Source: Streptomyces justiciae
GTDB taxonomy: Bacteria > Actinomycetota > Actinomycetes > Streptomycetales > Streptomycetaceae
Direction: 5' to 3'
Length of the DNA: 64,000 nucleotides
NCBI RefSeq assembly: GCF_015163075.1
Contig: NZ_JADDXU010000002.1
Span: forward strand, 620,001-684,000
The notes under the pieces were generated by a model, which made no database searches, was not told the origin of the DNA, and worked only from the letters and a program-made list of their open reading frames with translations. Shown piece after piece: positions 27,493-36,071 of this stretch. Numbering within the stretch: the first letter of the stretch is position 1; each line of letters begins with the position of its first letter. A program made the position numbers and the translations under genes.

Positions 27493-28435
27493 TGAAGACC
27501 CACGGCCACTCCGTGTACGCGCCCTCCAGCTCACGGAAGACATTGGAGGCCGTGCTGCTGCCCGCCAGCGCGAGGGCCATCGCGAAGATGTTGTAGTCGC
27601 CCTGCCAGCCCAGGCGACGCTCGTAGGCGTGGTGCAGGATGCTGCGCTCCGCCGCCTCTCTCAACTCGGTGCGGATCCGCGGGTCCTGGAGGCAGTCGCG
27701 GTGGTCGGACTCCACCCACTCCTCGATACGGGCCATGGCGACGACACAGCCCAGCCGGTGCCCGTCGGGGGCGGCGGCGAAGGCCTTCTGGGCGAACTCC
27801 AGGGCCTGGCCCGGCTCTCCGCCCCAGCGGGGCTGGAGGTGCGACACCCACTCCAGGTGGATGTCCACATTCAGCGGGTCACGGCGCAGACCGGCGGCGA
27901 GGCGGGCGTCCTGGACGTTGTCGTCGAGGGACATGCCGCGTCCCGAGGTGATCAGTTGGCGCCAGGGCGTGACCCAGTCGGGCCGCAGCTCGGCGGCTTC
28001 GAGCAGGTGATCCTCGGCGATGCGCAGCCGCTCGTAGAAGGTCTGCCACTGCTCGCGGCTGACGTCCACGGCACGCGCGGAGGTGCGGGCGTCCCAGCCC
28101 CAGGAGATGTGGCGCGCACCCGAGATCAGCAGGGCGGTCGCCCGGAGCTCGTCGTCGCCCTTGTCCTCGTCGGCGGCACGGACGATCCACTCCTCCACAC
28201 CGTCCACCACGGACAGTTGCCCCAGGACCGCCTGCTCGCTGCCAAGGTCGAAGGGGGCCATGGCCGCCTTGACCGCCGTCCAGTCACCCGCGCGGGCCGC
28301 CTCGACCAGCGCGAGCACCCGCGCGTCCCCCAGCGCCTGAAGCTTGTAGACCCCGCCCCGCTGTCTGCGCGGGACGGGAAGCGCGTGCGGATGCTCCGCC
28401 GAGCCCGCGCTTCTCCCGAACAGCTTCCCCAACAT
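27446..28435 (-). CDS. Hypothetical protein, first gene of the HSP90 operon
   Basis: A 329-residue soluble, helix-rich protein starting MLGKLFGRSAGSAEHP. It has repeated Trp-containing segments (ISWGWDAR, RPDWVTPWRQL, EWPWVFMSDP) and looks like a TPR/HAT-like alpha solenoid, but I recognise no named family with certainty (DUF4034-like is possible). The ATG at 28435 has GGGGAGGG upstream. It precedes the HSP90-family gene on the same strand, 157 bases away, and its last 12 codons are duplicated twice in that gap. The function is unknown. The operon context suggests a client, co-chaperone or adaptor of the HSP90-type protein. Confidence 0.68.
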   Translation of the reverse strand: MLGKLFGRSAGSAEHPHALPVPRRQRGGVYKLQALGDARVLALVEAARAGDWTAVKAAMAPFDLGSEQAVLGQLSVVDGVEEWIVRAADEDKGDDELRATALLISGARHISWGWDARTSARAVDVSREQWQTFYERLRIAEDHLLEAAELRPDWVTPWRQLITSGRGMSLDDNVQDARLAAGLRRDPLNVDIHLEWVSHLQPRWGGEPGQALEFAQKAFAAAPDGHRLGCVVAMARIEEWVESDHRDCLQDPRIRTELREAAERSILHHAYERRLGWQGDYNIFAMALALAGSSTASNVFRELEGAYTEWPWVFMSDPQKAYTRLRKAF

Positions 28436-28538
28436 GCCGTGCCCTCCCCTGGCCCCGCCTGATCGTTCGGTGCAGCATAAACGGCACCACCGACACCGCT
28501 TCCACAGGGTTTTCACACCCGCCGCACGCCACCGAGCC

Positions 28539-29156
28539 CTATGCCTTCGCCTTCCCGCCCACCGCACGCAGCACGAACGGCAGCAGCCGGTCCGCCGCCG
28601 CCCGCGCCGTGGCCTCGGCGACCTCGTGGGGCGGTTGCGGGGCGAGGGTGAACATGCTGACGACCGGGCCTATGACCAGGTCGCCGACCAGGTCGCGGTC
28701 CTTCAGGGGCGGGATCTCACCGCGGGCGACCGCACGCTCGACGATCACGTCCACGCGCTCCCGCACCGGCGTCATCAGTGCCGCCGTGAGCGCCTCGGCC
28801 AGGGCGTCGTTGTGGGCGGCCTCGCCGATCAGGGTGCGGATCAGCTGACCGCTGCGGCCGGTCAGCGCGACGGCCTTGTCCCGCAGGAGGACCCGCAGGT
28901 CGCCGTCGAGCGTGCCGGTGTCGGGCTGGGCCCCGAGGTCTCCTGCGTAGGCGGCCACGGCGGCGATCACCAGGTCCTCCTTGGAGGACCAGCGGCGGTA
29001 GAGGGTGGCCGTGGAGACACCGGCGCGGGCGGCGACGGCGGCCGTGGTCAGCCCGCCGTACCCGCTCTCGGCCAGGACGGCGAGCGTGGCCTCCAGCAGG
29101 GCCCGGTCGCGCGCGGCGTCACGGGGCCGGCCCCGCTGCGGTACGGCGTCAGCCAC
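28539..29156 (-). CDS. TetR family transcriptional regulator
   Basis: A 205-residue TetR repressor with a helix-turn-helix at about residues 25-60 (LTTAAVAARAGVSTATLYRRW) and a C-terminal ligand domain with a TetR_C-type EAAHNDALAEAL region. The GTG start at 29156 overlaps the stop of the DUF1569 gene by eight bases, so the two are translationally coupled. A perfect 10-base dyad lies in the divergent promoter region at 29642-29664. The repressor probably controls both its own two-gene operon and the aldehyde dehydrogenase transcribed the other way. The ligand is unknown; an aldehyde is plausible from context. Confidence 0.9.
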   Translation of the reverse strand: MADAVPQRGRPRDAARDRALLEATLAVLAESGYGGLTTAAVAARAGVSTATLYRRWSSKEDLVIAAVAAYAGDLGAQPDTGTLDGDLRVLLRDKAVALTGRSGQLIRTLIGEAAHNDALAEALTAALMTPVRERVDVIVERAVARGEIPPLKDRDLVGDLVIGPVVSMFTLAPQPPHEVAEATARAAADRLLPFVLRAVGGKAKA

Positions 29157-29619
29157 GCGTCAGTCCCGGCAGGTGCTCGGCGAGGTGGAGGGCGTGCAGG
29201 CGCTCGAACTCCTCGTGCGTGCAGCGGCCGTACGCCGGATGCGGTGCGTGGTCCGCGGTGTGCGCGGTGAACAGGTTCACGGCGTCCTCGAAGTCGGCGA
29301 CGGCCTCCGCCACCGGCCGGTCCGCCACCAGCGGTGGGGCGCCGTCGATCTCCGCGCCGAGCGGGTGCCGCATCGCGCCGCGGCGCAGGAAGAGCCGCTT
29401 GGCCAGCGCTCCGGCGGTGGCCCGGAACAGGGCGGGCTTGAGGCGCGGGTATCCGACGACGGAGTAGCGGACGGTCTGGGCGCAGTGCTGGAGCGTCTGG
29501 GAGAGGTTCCACGGGCCGCCGGGGGCGAGCAGCTCCCGCTCGGGGCGGTCGAGGGCGCCGCGGAGCAGCGCCGCTGACTCGTGGAGGGCGGGAGGACTGG
29601 ACGAAGTGGCCGAACTCAT
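29149..29619 (-). CDS. DUF1569 / DinB-like protein
   Basis: A 156-residue protein of the DinB-like four-helix fold. Histidines that could form the metal site are in [12 protein letters not shown] and in the C-terminal [17 protein letters not shown], typical of DUF1569. These proteins are thought to be metal-dependent thiol transferases or hydrolases, but the reaction is unknown for this group. It is first in a two-gene operon with the TetR regulator and divergent from the aldehyde dehydrogenase, so all three probably respond to the same signal. Confidence 0.75.
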   Translation of the reverse strand: MSSATSSSPPALHESAALLRGALDRPERELLAPGGPWNLSQTLQHCAQTVRYSVVGYPRLKPALFRATAGALAKRLFLRRGAMRHPLGAEIDGAPPLVADRPVAEAVADFEDAVNLFTAHTADHAPHPAYGRCTHEEFERLHALHLAEHLPGLTRG

Positions 29620-29641
29620 GGGTCACAGAATAACCCAATAC

Positions 29642-29664
29642 CGAAACGAAAAGCTTTCGTTTCG
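29642..29664. promoter_or_regulatory. TetR operator over a leaderless promoter
   Basis: CGAAACGAAA-AGC-TTTCGTTTCG is a perfect dyad of 10-base arms around three bases. Three bases past it is TATGCT (29667-29672), a good -10 box whose start point would fall on the A of the ATG at 29680. The dyad overlaps where the -35 would be, ideal for repression. Confidence 0.8.
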
Positions 29665-29679
29665 TTTATGCTCGCCCGC

Positions 29680-31080
29680 ATGCCCTCCTCCACAGACCTG
29701 GCACGCCCCGACACGGCGGCCGGCACCGTCTCCCGCCTGAACGCCGCCTTCGCCACCGGCCTGACCCGCCCCGTGGCCTGGCGCAAGTCCCAACTCCGGG
29801 CACTGCGCCGGATGTTGACCGAGCACGAGGAGGTGTTCGCAGCGGCCCTGCGCGCCGACCTCGGCAAGAGCCGCACGGAGGCGTACACCACCGAGATCGG
29901 GTTCCTGGTCAACGAGATCGACCACACCCTGCGCCATCTGGACCGCTGGCTGCGTCCGCGCCGGGTCGGCGTCCCCCTCGCCCTGGCGCCGGCCCGGGCC
30001 CGCACCGTGCGCGAGCCGCTGGGCACGGTGCTGGTCATCAGCCCCTGGAACTACCCCCTCCAGCTGGCCCTGGCCCCGGTGGTCGGCGCGCTCGCGGCGG
30101 GCAACTGCGCGGTCGTGAAACCGAGCGAGCTGGCGCCCGCGACGTCGGCCGCTCTGGCCGAGTGGCTGCCCCGGGTGCTGAACCCCGAGGCCGTCGCCGT
30201 CGTAGAAGGGGGAGTGGCAGAGACGACAGCCCTGCTGGAACAGCGGTTCGACCATGTCTTCTACACCGGCAACGGCACGGTCGGACGCATCGTCATGGCC
30301 GCAGCGGCCCGGCACCTCACCCCCGTCACCCTGGAACTCGGCGGCAAGAGTCCCGCCGTCGTCGAACCCGGTACCGACCTCGCCTCGGCCGCCCGCCGCA
30401 TCGCCTGGGGCAAGTTCATGAACGCCGGGCAGACCTGCGTCGCGCCCGACTACGTACTGGCCGTCGGCGACACGGCCGACGGCCTCCAGGACGCGCTCGC
30501 CGCCGCGATCCGGGAGATGTACGGCGCGGACCCGGCCACGAGCGAGGACTACGGCCGGATCGTCAACGAGCGTCACTTCGACCGGCTCGCCGCGCTGCCG
30601 GCCGGCGGCCGGGTCGTGGTCGGCGGCGAACACGACCGCTCCCGGCTCTACTTCGCGCCCACCGTCCTCGCCGACGTCGACGTCGACTCCCCGGTGATGC
30701 GGGAGGAGATCTTCGGGCCGATCCTGCCCGTCGTGCGGGTCCCCGACCTGGACGCGGCGATCGCGTTCATCACCGCGCGGGAAAAGCCGCTGGCGCTCTA
30801 CGCGTTCACCGCCTCGGCGGCGTCCAAGCGCCGACTGACGGGCGAAACCTCGTCCGGCGCCCTGGCGTTCGGGGTGCCCAACGCCCATCTCGCCGTGCCG
30901 GGGCTGCCGTTCGGCGGGGTCGGCGAGAGCGGACTGGGCCGCTACCACGGGACGTACTCCATCGACACGTTCAGCCACGTCAAGGCCGTGCTGGACAAGC
31001 CGCGGCTGCCGGACACCCTGCGGCTGGCGTACCCGCCGTTCACCCGCGGCAAGGACCGGCTGCTGCGCCGGTTCACCTGA
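29680..31080 (+). CDS. Aldehyde dehydrogenase family protein
   Basis: A 466-residue aldehyde dehydrogenase of the short, class-3-like branch. Features: [15 protein letters not shown] cofactor segment, [12 protein letters not shown] with the general base, nucleophile cysteine in [24 protein letters not shown], and the C-terminal [14 protein letters not shown] common in fatty-aldehyde-type enzymes. The ATG at 29680 ([11 protein letters not shown]) is preferred because the promoter -10 box ends seven bases before it and there is no ribosome site, so the message is likely leaderless. An ATG at 29668 lies inside the -10. It is divergent from DUF1569-TetR and probably repressed by that TetR. Confidence 0.88.
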   Translation: MPSSTDLARPDTAAGTVSRLNAAFATGLTRPVAWRKSQLRALRRMLTEHEEVFAAALRADLGKSRTEAYTTEIGFLVNEIDHTLRHLDRWLRPRRVGVPLALAPARARTVREPLGTVLVISPWNYPLQLALAPVVGALAAGNCAVVKPSELAPATSAALAEWLPRVLNPEAVAVVEGGVAETTALLEQRFDHVFYTGNGTVGRIVMAAAARHLTPVTLELGGKSPAVVEPGTDLASAARRIAWGKFMNAGQTCVAPDYVLAVGDTADGLQDALAAAIREMYGADPATSEDYGRIVNERHFDRLAALPAGGRVVVGGEHDRSRLYFAPTVLADVDVDSPVMREEIFGPILPVVRVPDLDAAIAFITAREKPLALYAFTASAASKRRLTGETSSGALAFGVPNAHLAVPGLPFGGVGESGLGRYHGTYSIDTFSHVKAVLDKPRLPDTLRLAYPPFTRGKDRLLRRFT

Positions 31081-31106
31081 CCCGACCGAGAAAGGCCGTC
31101 ACGCAC

Positions 31107-33131
31107 GTGAGAACAGCAAGCCGGGCCCCCTTATCCATGCGGAACTGGCGCATGGCGAAGCGCCTGTACGTCGTCCTCCTCATCCCCGTGCTCGTCGCGC
31201 TGTCCCTCGGCGCCTTCCGGGGGAAACGCTCGATCGACACACTGCAGGACGCCGAGGACGCCGTGCGGGTCGCCCAACTGGTGCAGACGGCCAACAAGTA
31301 CGCGAGCGACGTCATCAACGAGCGGGACGTCTCGGTCGTCCCGCTGCTCAAGGGGAAGCGGTCGGACAGCGCGATCACCAAGGCCCGCGCGATCACCGAC
31401 CAGGACCGGAAGGACTTCGACAGGGCGGTGGCGAACATGCCGCGCTCGACTCGTCTCCTCAAGCGCGTCGCGGCGGTCCGCACCGGTGAAAAGGCGCTGA
31501 CGGAGTTGCGCGAGGACGCCTTCACGGCCAAGCTCCCCGGCGTCCAGACCGAGGAGAAGTACCACCTCATCCAGCACCCCCTGATGGAACTCTCCAACGA
31601 GCTGGGGTTCGGCAGCAGCAACCAGGCGAGCTTCGGCCGCACCCTGTACGCCCTCTCCCTCACCCAGGCCGCCGAGTCGCTGACCCGGGCCATCGGCCAA
31701 CGCGTCCTCGTCCAGGACCGCGACGACCTGGCGGACGGTGAACTGGACGTCCAGCTCGCCACGTTCCGCTCCTACGCCTACCTCCAGCAGGTCGCGCTCC
31801 AGGAGTTCGCCGGCGCCGGCACCAGCGAGGACATGGACCGCCTCGACCAGGCCATGGCGGCCGCCCGGAAGAAGGGCGAGTCACTCGCGGCCGAGGCGGC
31901 GCAGAAGGCCGAGGACGCCGGGAAGCCGTTCGTCGCCCCGCCGCCGCTGGAGGAGATGATCCAGCGGATCTCGTCCGGCGCCACGGCAGAGAAGCTGGCG
32001 GCCGAGGGCATCACCCCGGAGTCGTTCTTCACCGCCTCGACGCTCGCCTTCGACGCCTACCGGCGCGTCGAGGTGCAGCTCTCGGACACGGCGCTCGCCA
32101 AGGCCGAGGAGATCTCCGACGACGCCCGGCGGGACGCGCTCGTCAACTCCGTGGTCGTCGTGGCCGCGGTCGTGCTGGCCTTCCTGCTGGCCATGTGGGT
32201 CGCGCGCTCGATGACCGGCAGCATGCGCCGGCTGCGCGGGGCCGCCCTGGACATCGCCCAGACGCAACTGCCCGCACTGGTCGAGAAGTTGTCCCAGCCG
32301 CGCCCTCATCCGGTGAACACGCGCGTCGCCCCCATCCCCATCGACACCAGGGACGAGATCGGCGAGGTCGCCAGGGCCTTCGACCAGGTCCACCGCGAGG
32401 CCGTCCAACTCGCCGCGGAACAAGCCCTGTTGCGCGGCAACGTCAGCGCCATCTTCACCAGCCTCTCGCGCCGGTCGGAGGCACTCGTCGAGGGACAGCT
32501 GCACCTGCTGACCGACCTGGAGAAGAACGAGGCCGACCCCGACCAGCTGGAGAACCTCTTCCGCCTGGACCACCTGGCGACGCGTATGCGCCGCAACGGC
32601 GAGAACCTGCTCGTGCTCGCCGGGGAGGAACCCCGGCACCGCTGGGACCAGCCGATGCCGCTCATCGACACCGTGCGGGCCGCCGCGTCCGAGGTCGAGC
32701 AGTACGAGCGGGTCCAGATCTCCGGCATCCCCGAGACGCTCGTCCACGGCCGCGCAGCGACCGACCTCGTGCATCTGCTGGCCGAACTCCTGGAGAACGC
32801 GACCACGTTCTCCTCGCCGCGAAGCCCGGTACGGGTCACCGCGGCCCAACTCCCGGACGGGCGTGCCATGGTGGAGATCCACGACGAGGGAGTCGGCCTG
32901 ACCTCGCAGGACTTCGCCGAGCTCAACCGTAAACTCGCCGACCCACCGACCGTGGACGCCGCGATCTCCCGGCGTATGGGGCTCTTCGTGGTCGGCAGGC
33001 TGGCCGAACGGCACGGCATCCGGGTCCAGTTGCGGCCCGCCCGGGCGGAGTACGGGGCCATCGCGCTGGTCATGCTGCCGTACACCACGCTGGCGGACGA
33101 GGGGGCACCTGCCGCGTACAGCAACCTCTGA
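31107..33131 (+). CDS. Nitrate/nitrite-sensing (NIT) domain histidine kinase-like protein, CvnA type
   Basis: A 674-residue membrane sensor. A first membrane helix is RLYVVLLIPVLVALSLGAF (about residues 19-37), then a long all-helical extracellular NIT domain (about 40-345), a second helix (SVVVVAAVVLAFLLAMWVA), a HAMP linker, and a HATPase domain (LLAELLENATTFSSPRSPV, IHDEGVGLT). No clear phosphoacceptor histidine box is seen, as in CvnA sensors of streptomycete conservons. The usual companion genes for a roadblock protein, DUF742 protein and small GTPase do not follow; the next gene is an MFS transporter. Start GTG 31107 gives VRTASRAPLS; ATG 31137 is an alternative. The signal is unknown. 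Confidence 0.82.
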   Translation: MRTASRAPLSMRNWRMAKRLYVVLLIPVLVALSLGAFRGKRSIDTLQDAEDAVRVAQLVQTANKYASDVINERDVSVVPLLKGKRSDSAITKARAITDQDRKDFDRAVANMPRSTRLLKRVAAVRTGEKALTELREDAFTAKLPGVQTEEKYHLIQHPLMELSNELGFGSSNQASFGRTLYALSLTQAAESLTRAIGQRVLVQDRDDLADGELDVQLATFRSYAYLQQVALQEFAGAGTSEDMDRLDQAMAAARKKGESLAAEAAQKAEDAGKPFVAPPPLEEMIQRISSGATAEKLAAEGITPESFFTASTLAFDAYRRVEVQLSDTALAKAEEISDDARRDALVNSVVVVAAVVLAFLLAMWVARSMTGSMRRLRGAALDIAQTQLPALVEKLSQPRPHPVNTRVAPIPIDTRDEIGEVARAFDQVHREAVQLAAEQALLRGNVSAIFTSLSRRSEALVEGQLHLLTDLEKNEADPDQLENLFRLDHLATRMRRNGENLLVLAGEEPRHRWDQPMPLIDTVRAAASEVEQYERVQISGIPETLVHGRAATDLVHLLAELLENATTFSSPRSPVRVTAAQLPDGRAMVEIHDEGVGLTSQDFAELNRKLADPPTVDAAISRRMGLFVVGRLAERHGIRVQLRPARAEYGAIALVMLPYTTLADEGAPAAYSNL

Positions 33132-33375
33132 GGCGACGGCACAAGCAGCGCGGCGCAGGGCGGCCCATTCATCGGGTGGATGAGCCGGATACGGGATTCG
33201 GATCGCGGGAGGGATGGCGGTGGGTGGGCCCGGCCACTCATAGTCGTCCCCACCTGGCCGTCCCCACCGCATGCCGCTGTCTGCCCCGGCGGGAGCTGCC
33301 ACGGACGTCCCCGCATGCCGTGCGCCCTCGGCGCCCCGACCGGCATGCCCGCTCCCGCCCGTCCCTGGAGTCGCC

Positions 33376-34698
33376 ATGCCCGCTTCCGTGCCCCAGTCCC
33401 CCACCCTCACGGACGACGACGAAACATCCGCGTCCCCCGTCGCCGTCGTGGGCCCGGCCCATCTGCTGCGCGTGACGCTGCTCATGGCGGGCAGCTGTCT
33501 GCCGATCCTCGGAGCGGTGCTCATCGCCCCGGTCCTGCCGAAGATGCAGGACCACTTCGCTTCGGTGCCCGGCGCCAAGGCGCTCGTGCCGCTGGCCCTG
33601 ACCGTCCCGGCGCTGGCGCTCGCGCTGCTCGCGCCGTTCGCCGGGGTGATCGTGGACCGGCTGGGCCGCAGGCGGCTGCTGATCGTGGCGACCCTGCTGT
33701 ACGCCGTGTTCGGCACGGCCCCGCTGTGGCTGGAGTCCCTCGGCGCGATCATCGCGAGCCGGGCGCTGGTCGGGGTCGCGGAAGCCGCGATCATGACGTG
33801 CTGCACCACGCTGATCGGCGACTACTACAGCGGGCAGCGGCGCGTGAAGTACCTCGCCCTGCAGACCATGTGCGCCTCCGCGTCGGCCACCGTCTTCTTC
33901 GTGCTCGGCGGGGCTGTCGGGTCGGCGGGCTGGCGGGTGCCGTTCTGGGTGTACGCCGTGAGCCTGGTCCTGGCGCCGCTGATGGCGTCGGCGCTGCCGG
34001 CACCGGCGAGGGGCGGAGCGGCGGCGGTCGGAGCGGCGCCGGCCGGGGCGGCGGTGGCCGGGGCGGCGGCGGCCGGGGCGGCGGCGGCCGGGGCGGCGGC
34101 GGCTGTCGAACCCCGACGCACCTTCCCCTGGCGGCAGTTGGGTGGCATCTGCGCGCTCACCTTCTTCGGTGCGATGGTCTTCTACACGGTCCCGGTCGAG
34201 ATGTCGTACCTCCTCGACGACCTCGGCGTGGAGAGCTCCGGCGTGATCGGCCTGGCCACCGCCGTCGCCAGTGCGGCAACCGTGGGCGGGGCGGTCACCT
34301 TCGCGCGGCTGAAGCGCGCGCCCGAGCCTCTGCTGCCCGGGGTGCTGGCGGTGTGCGCCGTCGGCTTCGGGGTGATGGCCGTGGCCGGGAACGCGGCGCT
34401 GCTGGTGGTCGGCGCGGTGATCAACTGCGTCGGTACGGGGATGCTGCTGCCCGCCCTGCTGACGAGCGCGATGTCCCGGCTGGCGTTCGAGGACCGCGGC
34501 CGGGGGACGGGCCTGTGGATGGCCGCGTTCTTCGGCGGGGAGTTCGTCTGCCCGCTGGTGCTGTTGGGCGGGGAGGCCGCGGTGGGGAGCCTCGCGGGGG
34601 CGGTGGGGATGCTGGGGGTCGCCGCGGCGGCGGTCGCGGGCGGACTGCTGACGGCCGGGCGCCGAGGCCGAACCGCCGAGCCGCAGCCCCGGTCCTGA
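33376..34698 (+). CDS. MFS transporter
   Basis: A 440-residue major facilitator with twelve predicted helices. Between helices 2 and 3 is the family motif as GVIVDRLGRRRLLIVA. The loop between the two six-helix halves is replaced by an Ala/Gly-only low-complexity run encoded by a 15-base repeat (34017-34107), after which the second half starts at RRTFPWRQLGGI. The substrate is unknown. It is convergent with the LysR gene of the aromatic cluster and could import an aromatic acid for it, but that is a guess from proximity. ATG 33376 follows GGAG. The 3' end resembles the tandem repeats downstream. Confidence 0.85.
   Translation: MPASVPQSPTLTDDDETSASPVAVVGPAHLLRVTLLMAGSCLPILGAVLIAPVLPKMQDHFASVPGAKALVPLALTVPALALALLAPFAGVIVDRLGRRRLLIVATLLYAVFGTAPLWLESLGAIIASRALVGVAEAAIMTCCTTLIGDYYSGQRRVKYLALQTMCASASATVFFVLGGAVGSAGWRVPFWVYAVSLVLAPLMASALPAPARGGAAAVGAAPAGAAVAGAAAAGAAAAGAAAAVEPRRTFPWRQLGGICALTFFGAMVFYTVPVEMSYLLDDLGVESSGVIGLATAVASAATVGGAVTFARLKRAPEPLLPGVLAVCAVGFGVMAVAGNAALLVVGAVINCVGTGMLLPALLTSAMSRLAFEDRGRGTGLWMAAFFGGEFVCPLVLLGGEAAVGSLAGAVGMLGVAAAAVAGGLLTAGRRGRTAEPQPRS
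34017..34107 (+). repeat. Ala/Gly coding minisatellite in the MFS central loop
   Basis: About six near-identical 15-base units of GGGGCGGCGGCGGCC type encode (AGAAA)n in the cytoplasmic loop joining the two halves of the transporter. The units are in frame, so number changes would lengthen or shorten a flexible linker without breaking the protein. Confidence 0.8.
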
Positions 34699-35023
34699 CG
34701 CGCTGCGCCGAGGTCGGAGGACCGAACCGCAACCGCGGTTCTGACACGTCCGCGAGGAGGCCTGGCCATCGAGCCGCAGCCGCTCCCCCAACGCGTCCGC
34801 GCCAAGACCGGAAGACCGAACCGCAACCCCCGCCCCGACACGTCCGCCAGGAGGCCCGGCCATCCAGCCACAGCCGCTCCCCCAACGCATCTGCGCCAAG
34901 ACCCGGAAAACCGAACCGCAACCCCCGCCCCGACACGTCCGCCAGGAGGCCCGGCCATCCAGCCACAGCCACTGCCCCAACGCGTCTACGCCAAGGCCGG
35001 AGGCCCGAACCCCAGCCACCGCC
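34699..35023. repeat. About 3.4 tandem copies of a 94-95-base repeat between convergent genes
   Basis: This is the longest gene-free stretch. The marker ACCGAACCGCAAC occurs at 34721, 34815 and 34910, and a degenerate form at 35004, giving periods of 94, 95 and 94 bases. Each unit also contains ACACGTCCGC(C/G)AGGAGGCC and a CCGCTCCCCCAACGC block. The middle two units are nearly identical. The last codons of the MFS gene (GCCGAACCGCCGAGCC then TCCTGA) look like a further decayed copy. The repeat ends at the LysR stop. No open frame, RNA gene or promoter is apparent. Confidence 0.9.
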
Positions 35024-35935
35024 CTAACGCGACGCCGTCAGCCCCGCCCCCACCTCCTCCGCCTTCCTCCGCAGCCAGATGTGCGCCGCGTCCTGTGCGT
35101 GCACCGGGTGCCACCACATCGCCTGGCCCACCGGGACCGCCTCGAAGGGGCACGGCAGGACCCGTACCGCCGCGGAGCGGACCGCCCGGCGGGCCAGGCG
35201 TTCCTGGATCATCGCGATCCGGCGGGTGCCCTCGACCATGTGCGGGAGCAGTTGGAAGGTCTGCACGGACACCTCCACGCGCGGGCTGATGCCGAGCATG
35301 CTGAGCTGCCGGGCGACGGGGGCGTCGTAGGGGCGCTGGTATACGGCCCAGGGCAGCCGGGCGAGGTCGTCGAGGGTGAGTTCCTCGCCGACGTCGGGGT
35401 GGTCGTCGGCGAGCAGGCACAGCCAGCGGTCCTGGTAGAGGTCGACCGCGGGGAAGCCGTCGATGACGCCGTGCGGCATCAGCAGGCCGTCGACGGTGCT
35501 GAGCACGGCCGCGGTGTTCTCGACCACCGACGGCGCCGGATGCTGGAAGGTGAGCCGGACGCCAGGTGCCTCCTCGTGCATCGCGCGGGCCAGTGAGGCG
35601 CCGAAGACGGCCGCGCCGTAGTCCGAGGCGAGCAGCGTGAACTCGCGGGTCTCGGCCGCCGGGTCGAAGTCGGCCTGGCTGGAGAAGAGACGTTCGAGCA
35701 GGTCACAGGCGCTGGCGCTGCGGTCGCGCAGGGCGACGCCGAGCGGGGTGAGCTCGTACGAGTTTCCCGTCCGCGCCAGCAGTTCGTCGCCGAAGTGCCG
35801 GCGCAGCCGGGACAGCGCGGCGCTCATCGCGGGCTGGCTGAGCCCGACCCGCTCGCCGGCCCGGGTGACGTTGCGCTCCTCAAGCAGCGCGCGCAGGGCG
35901 ACGACGAGGTTGAGGTCGAGTCGGGACAGGTTCAC
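35024..35935 (-). CDS. LysR family transcriptional regulator
   Basis: A 303-residue LysR regulator. The winged helix is at the N-terminus (VNLSRLDLNLVVALRALLEE, then AGERVGLSQPAMSAALSRLR), followed by the periplasmic-binding-like effector domain. It resembles the NodD/NahR/SyrM-like branch, whose members sense aromatic compounds. The start is set at GTG 35935 because the family pattern begins there; ATG 35968 and 36001 are possible. It is divergent from the FAH-led operon and most likely its activator. A TGCGG-N5-CCGCA dyad is in the shared region. Confidence 0.85.
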   Translation of the reverse strand: MNLSRLDLNLVVALRALLEERNVTRAGERVGLSQPAMSAALSRLRRHFGDELLARTGNSYELTPLGVALRDRSASACDLLERLFSSQADFDPAAETREFTLLASDYGAAVFGASLARAMHEEAPGVRLTFQHPAPSVVENTAAVLSTVDGLLMPHGVIDGFPAVDLYQDRWLCLLADDHPDVGEELTLDDLARLPWAVYQRPYDAPVARQLSMLGISPRVEVSVQTFQLLPHMVEGTRRIAMIQERLARRAVRSAAVRVLPCPFEAVPVGQAMWWHPVHAQDAAHIWLRRKAEEVGAGLTASR

Positions 35936-35991
35936 CGGGCACCACCAGGGACGTTCAGGGCGGTCCATGGAAGGGCTATCCATGGCGTGGA

Positions 35992-36006
35992 TGCGGCTCA
36001 TCCGCA
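35992..36006. promoter_or_regulatory. Candidate LysR box
   Basis: TGCGG-CTCAT-CCGCA is a perfect dyad of T-N13-A form in the 136-base interval between the LysR start and the first catabolic gene, about 66 bases before the latter. LysR proteins bind such interrupted dyads there. Confidence 0.5.
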
Positions 36007-36071
36007 GGATCTATTTCCGTGATTCGCCGATCGAGGTCAGAGTAGACCGCATCCCAGCAGGAGGAAATCTG

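Noticed and set aside
34699..35023. Possible CRISPR array
   Set aside because: The period is 94-95 bases with whole-unit identity and no unique spacers, and there are no cas genes.
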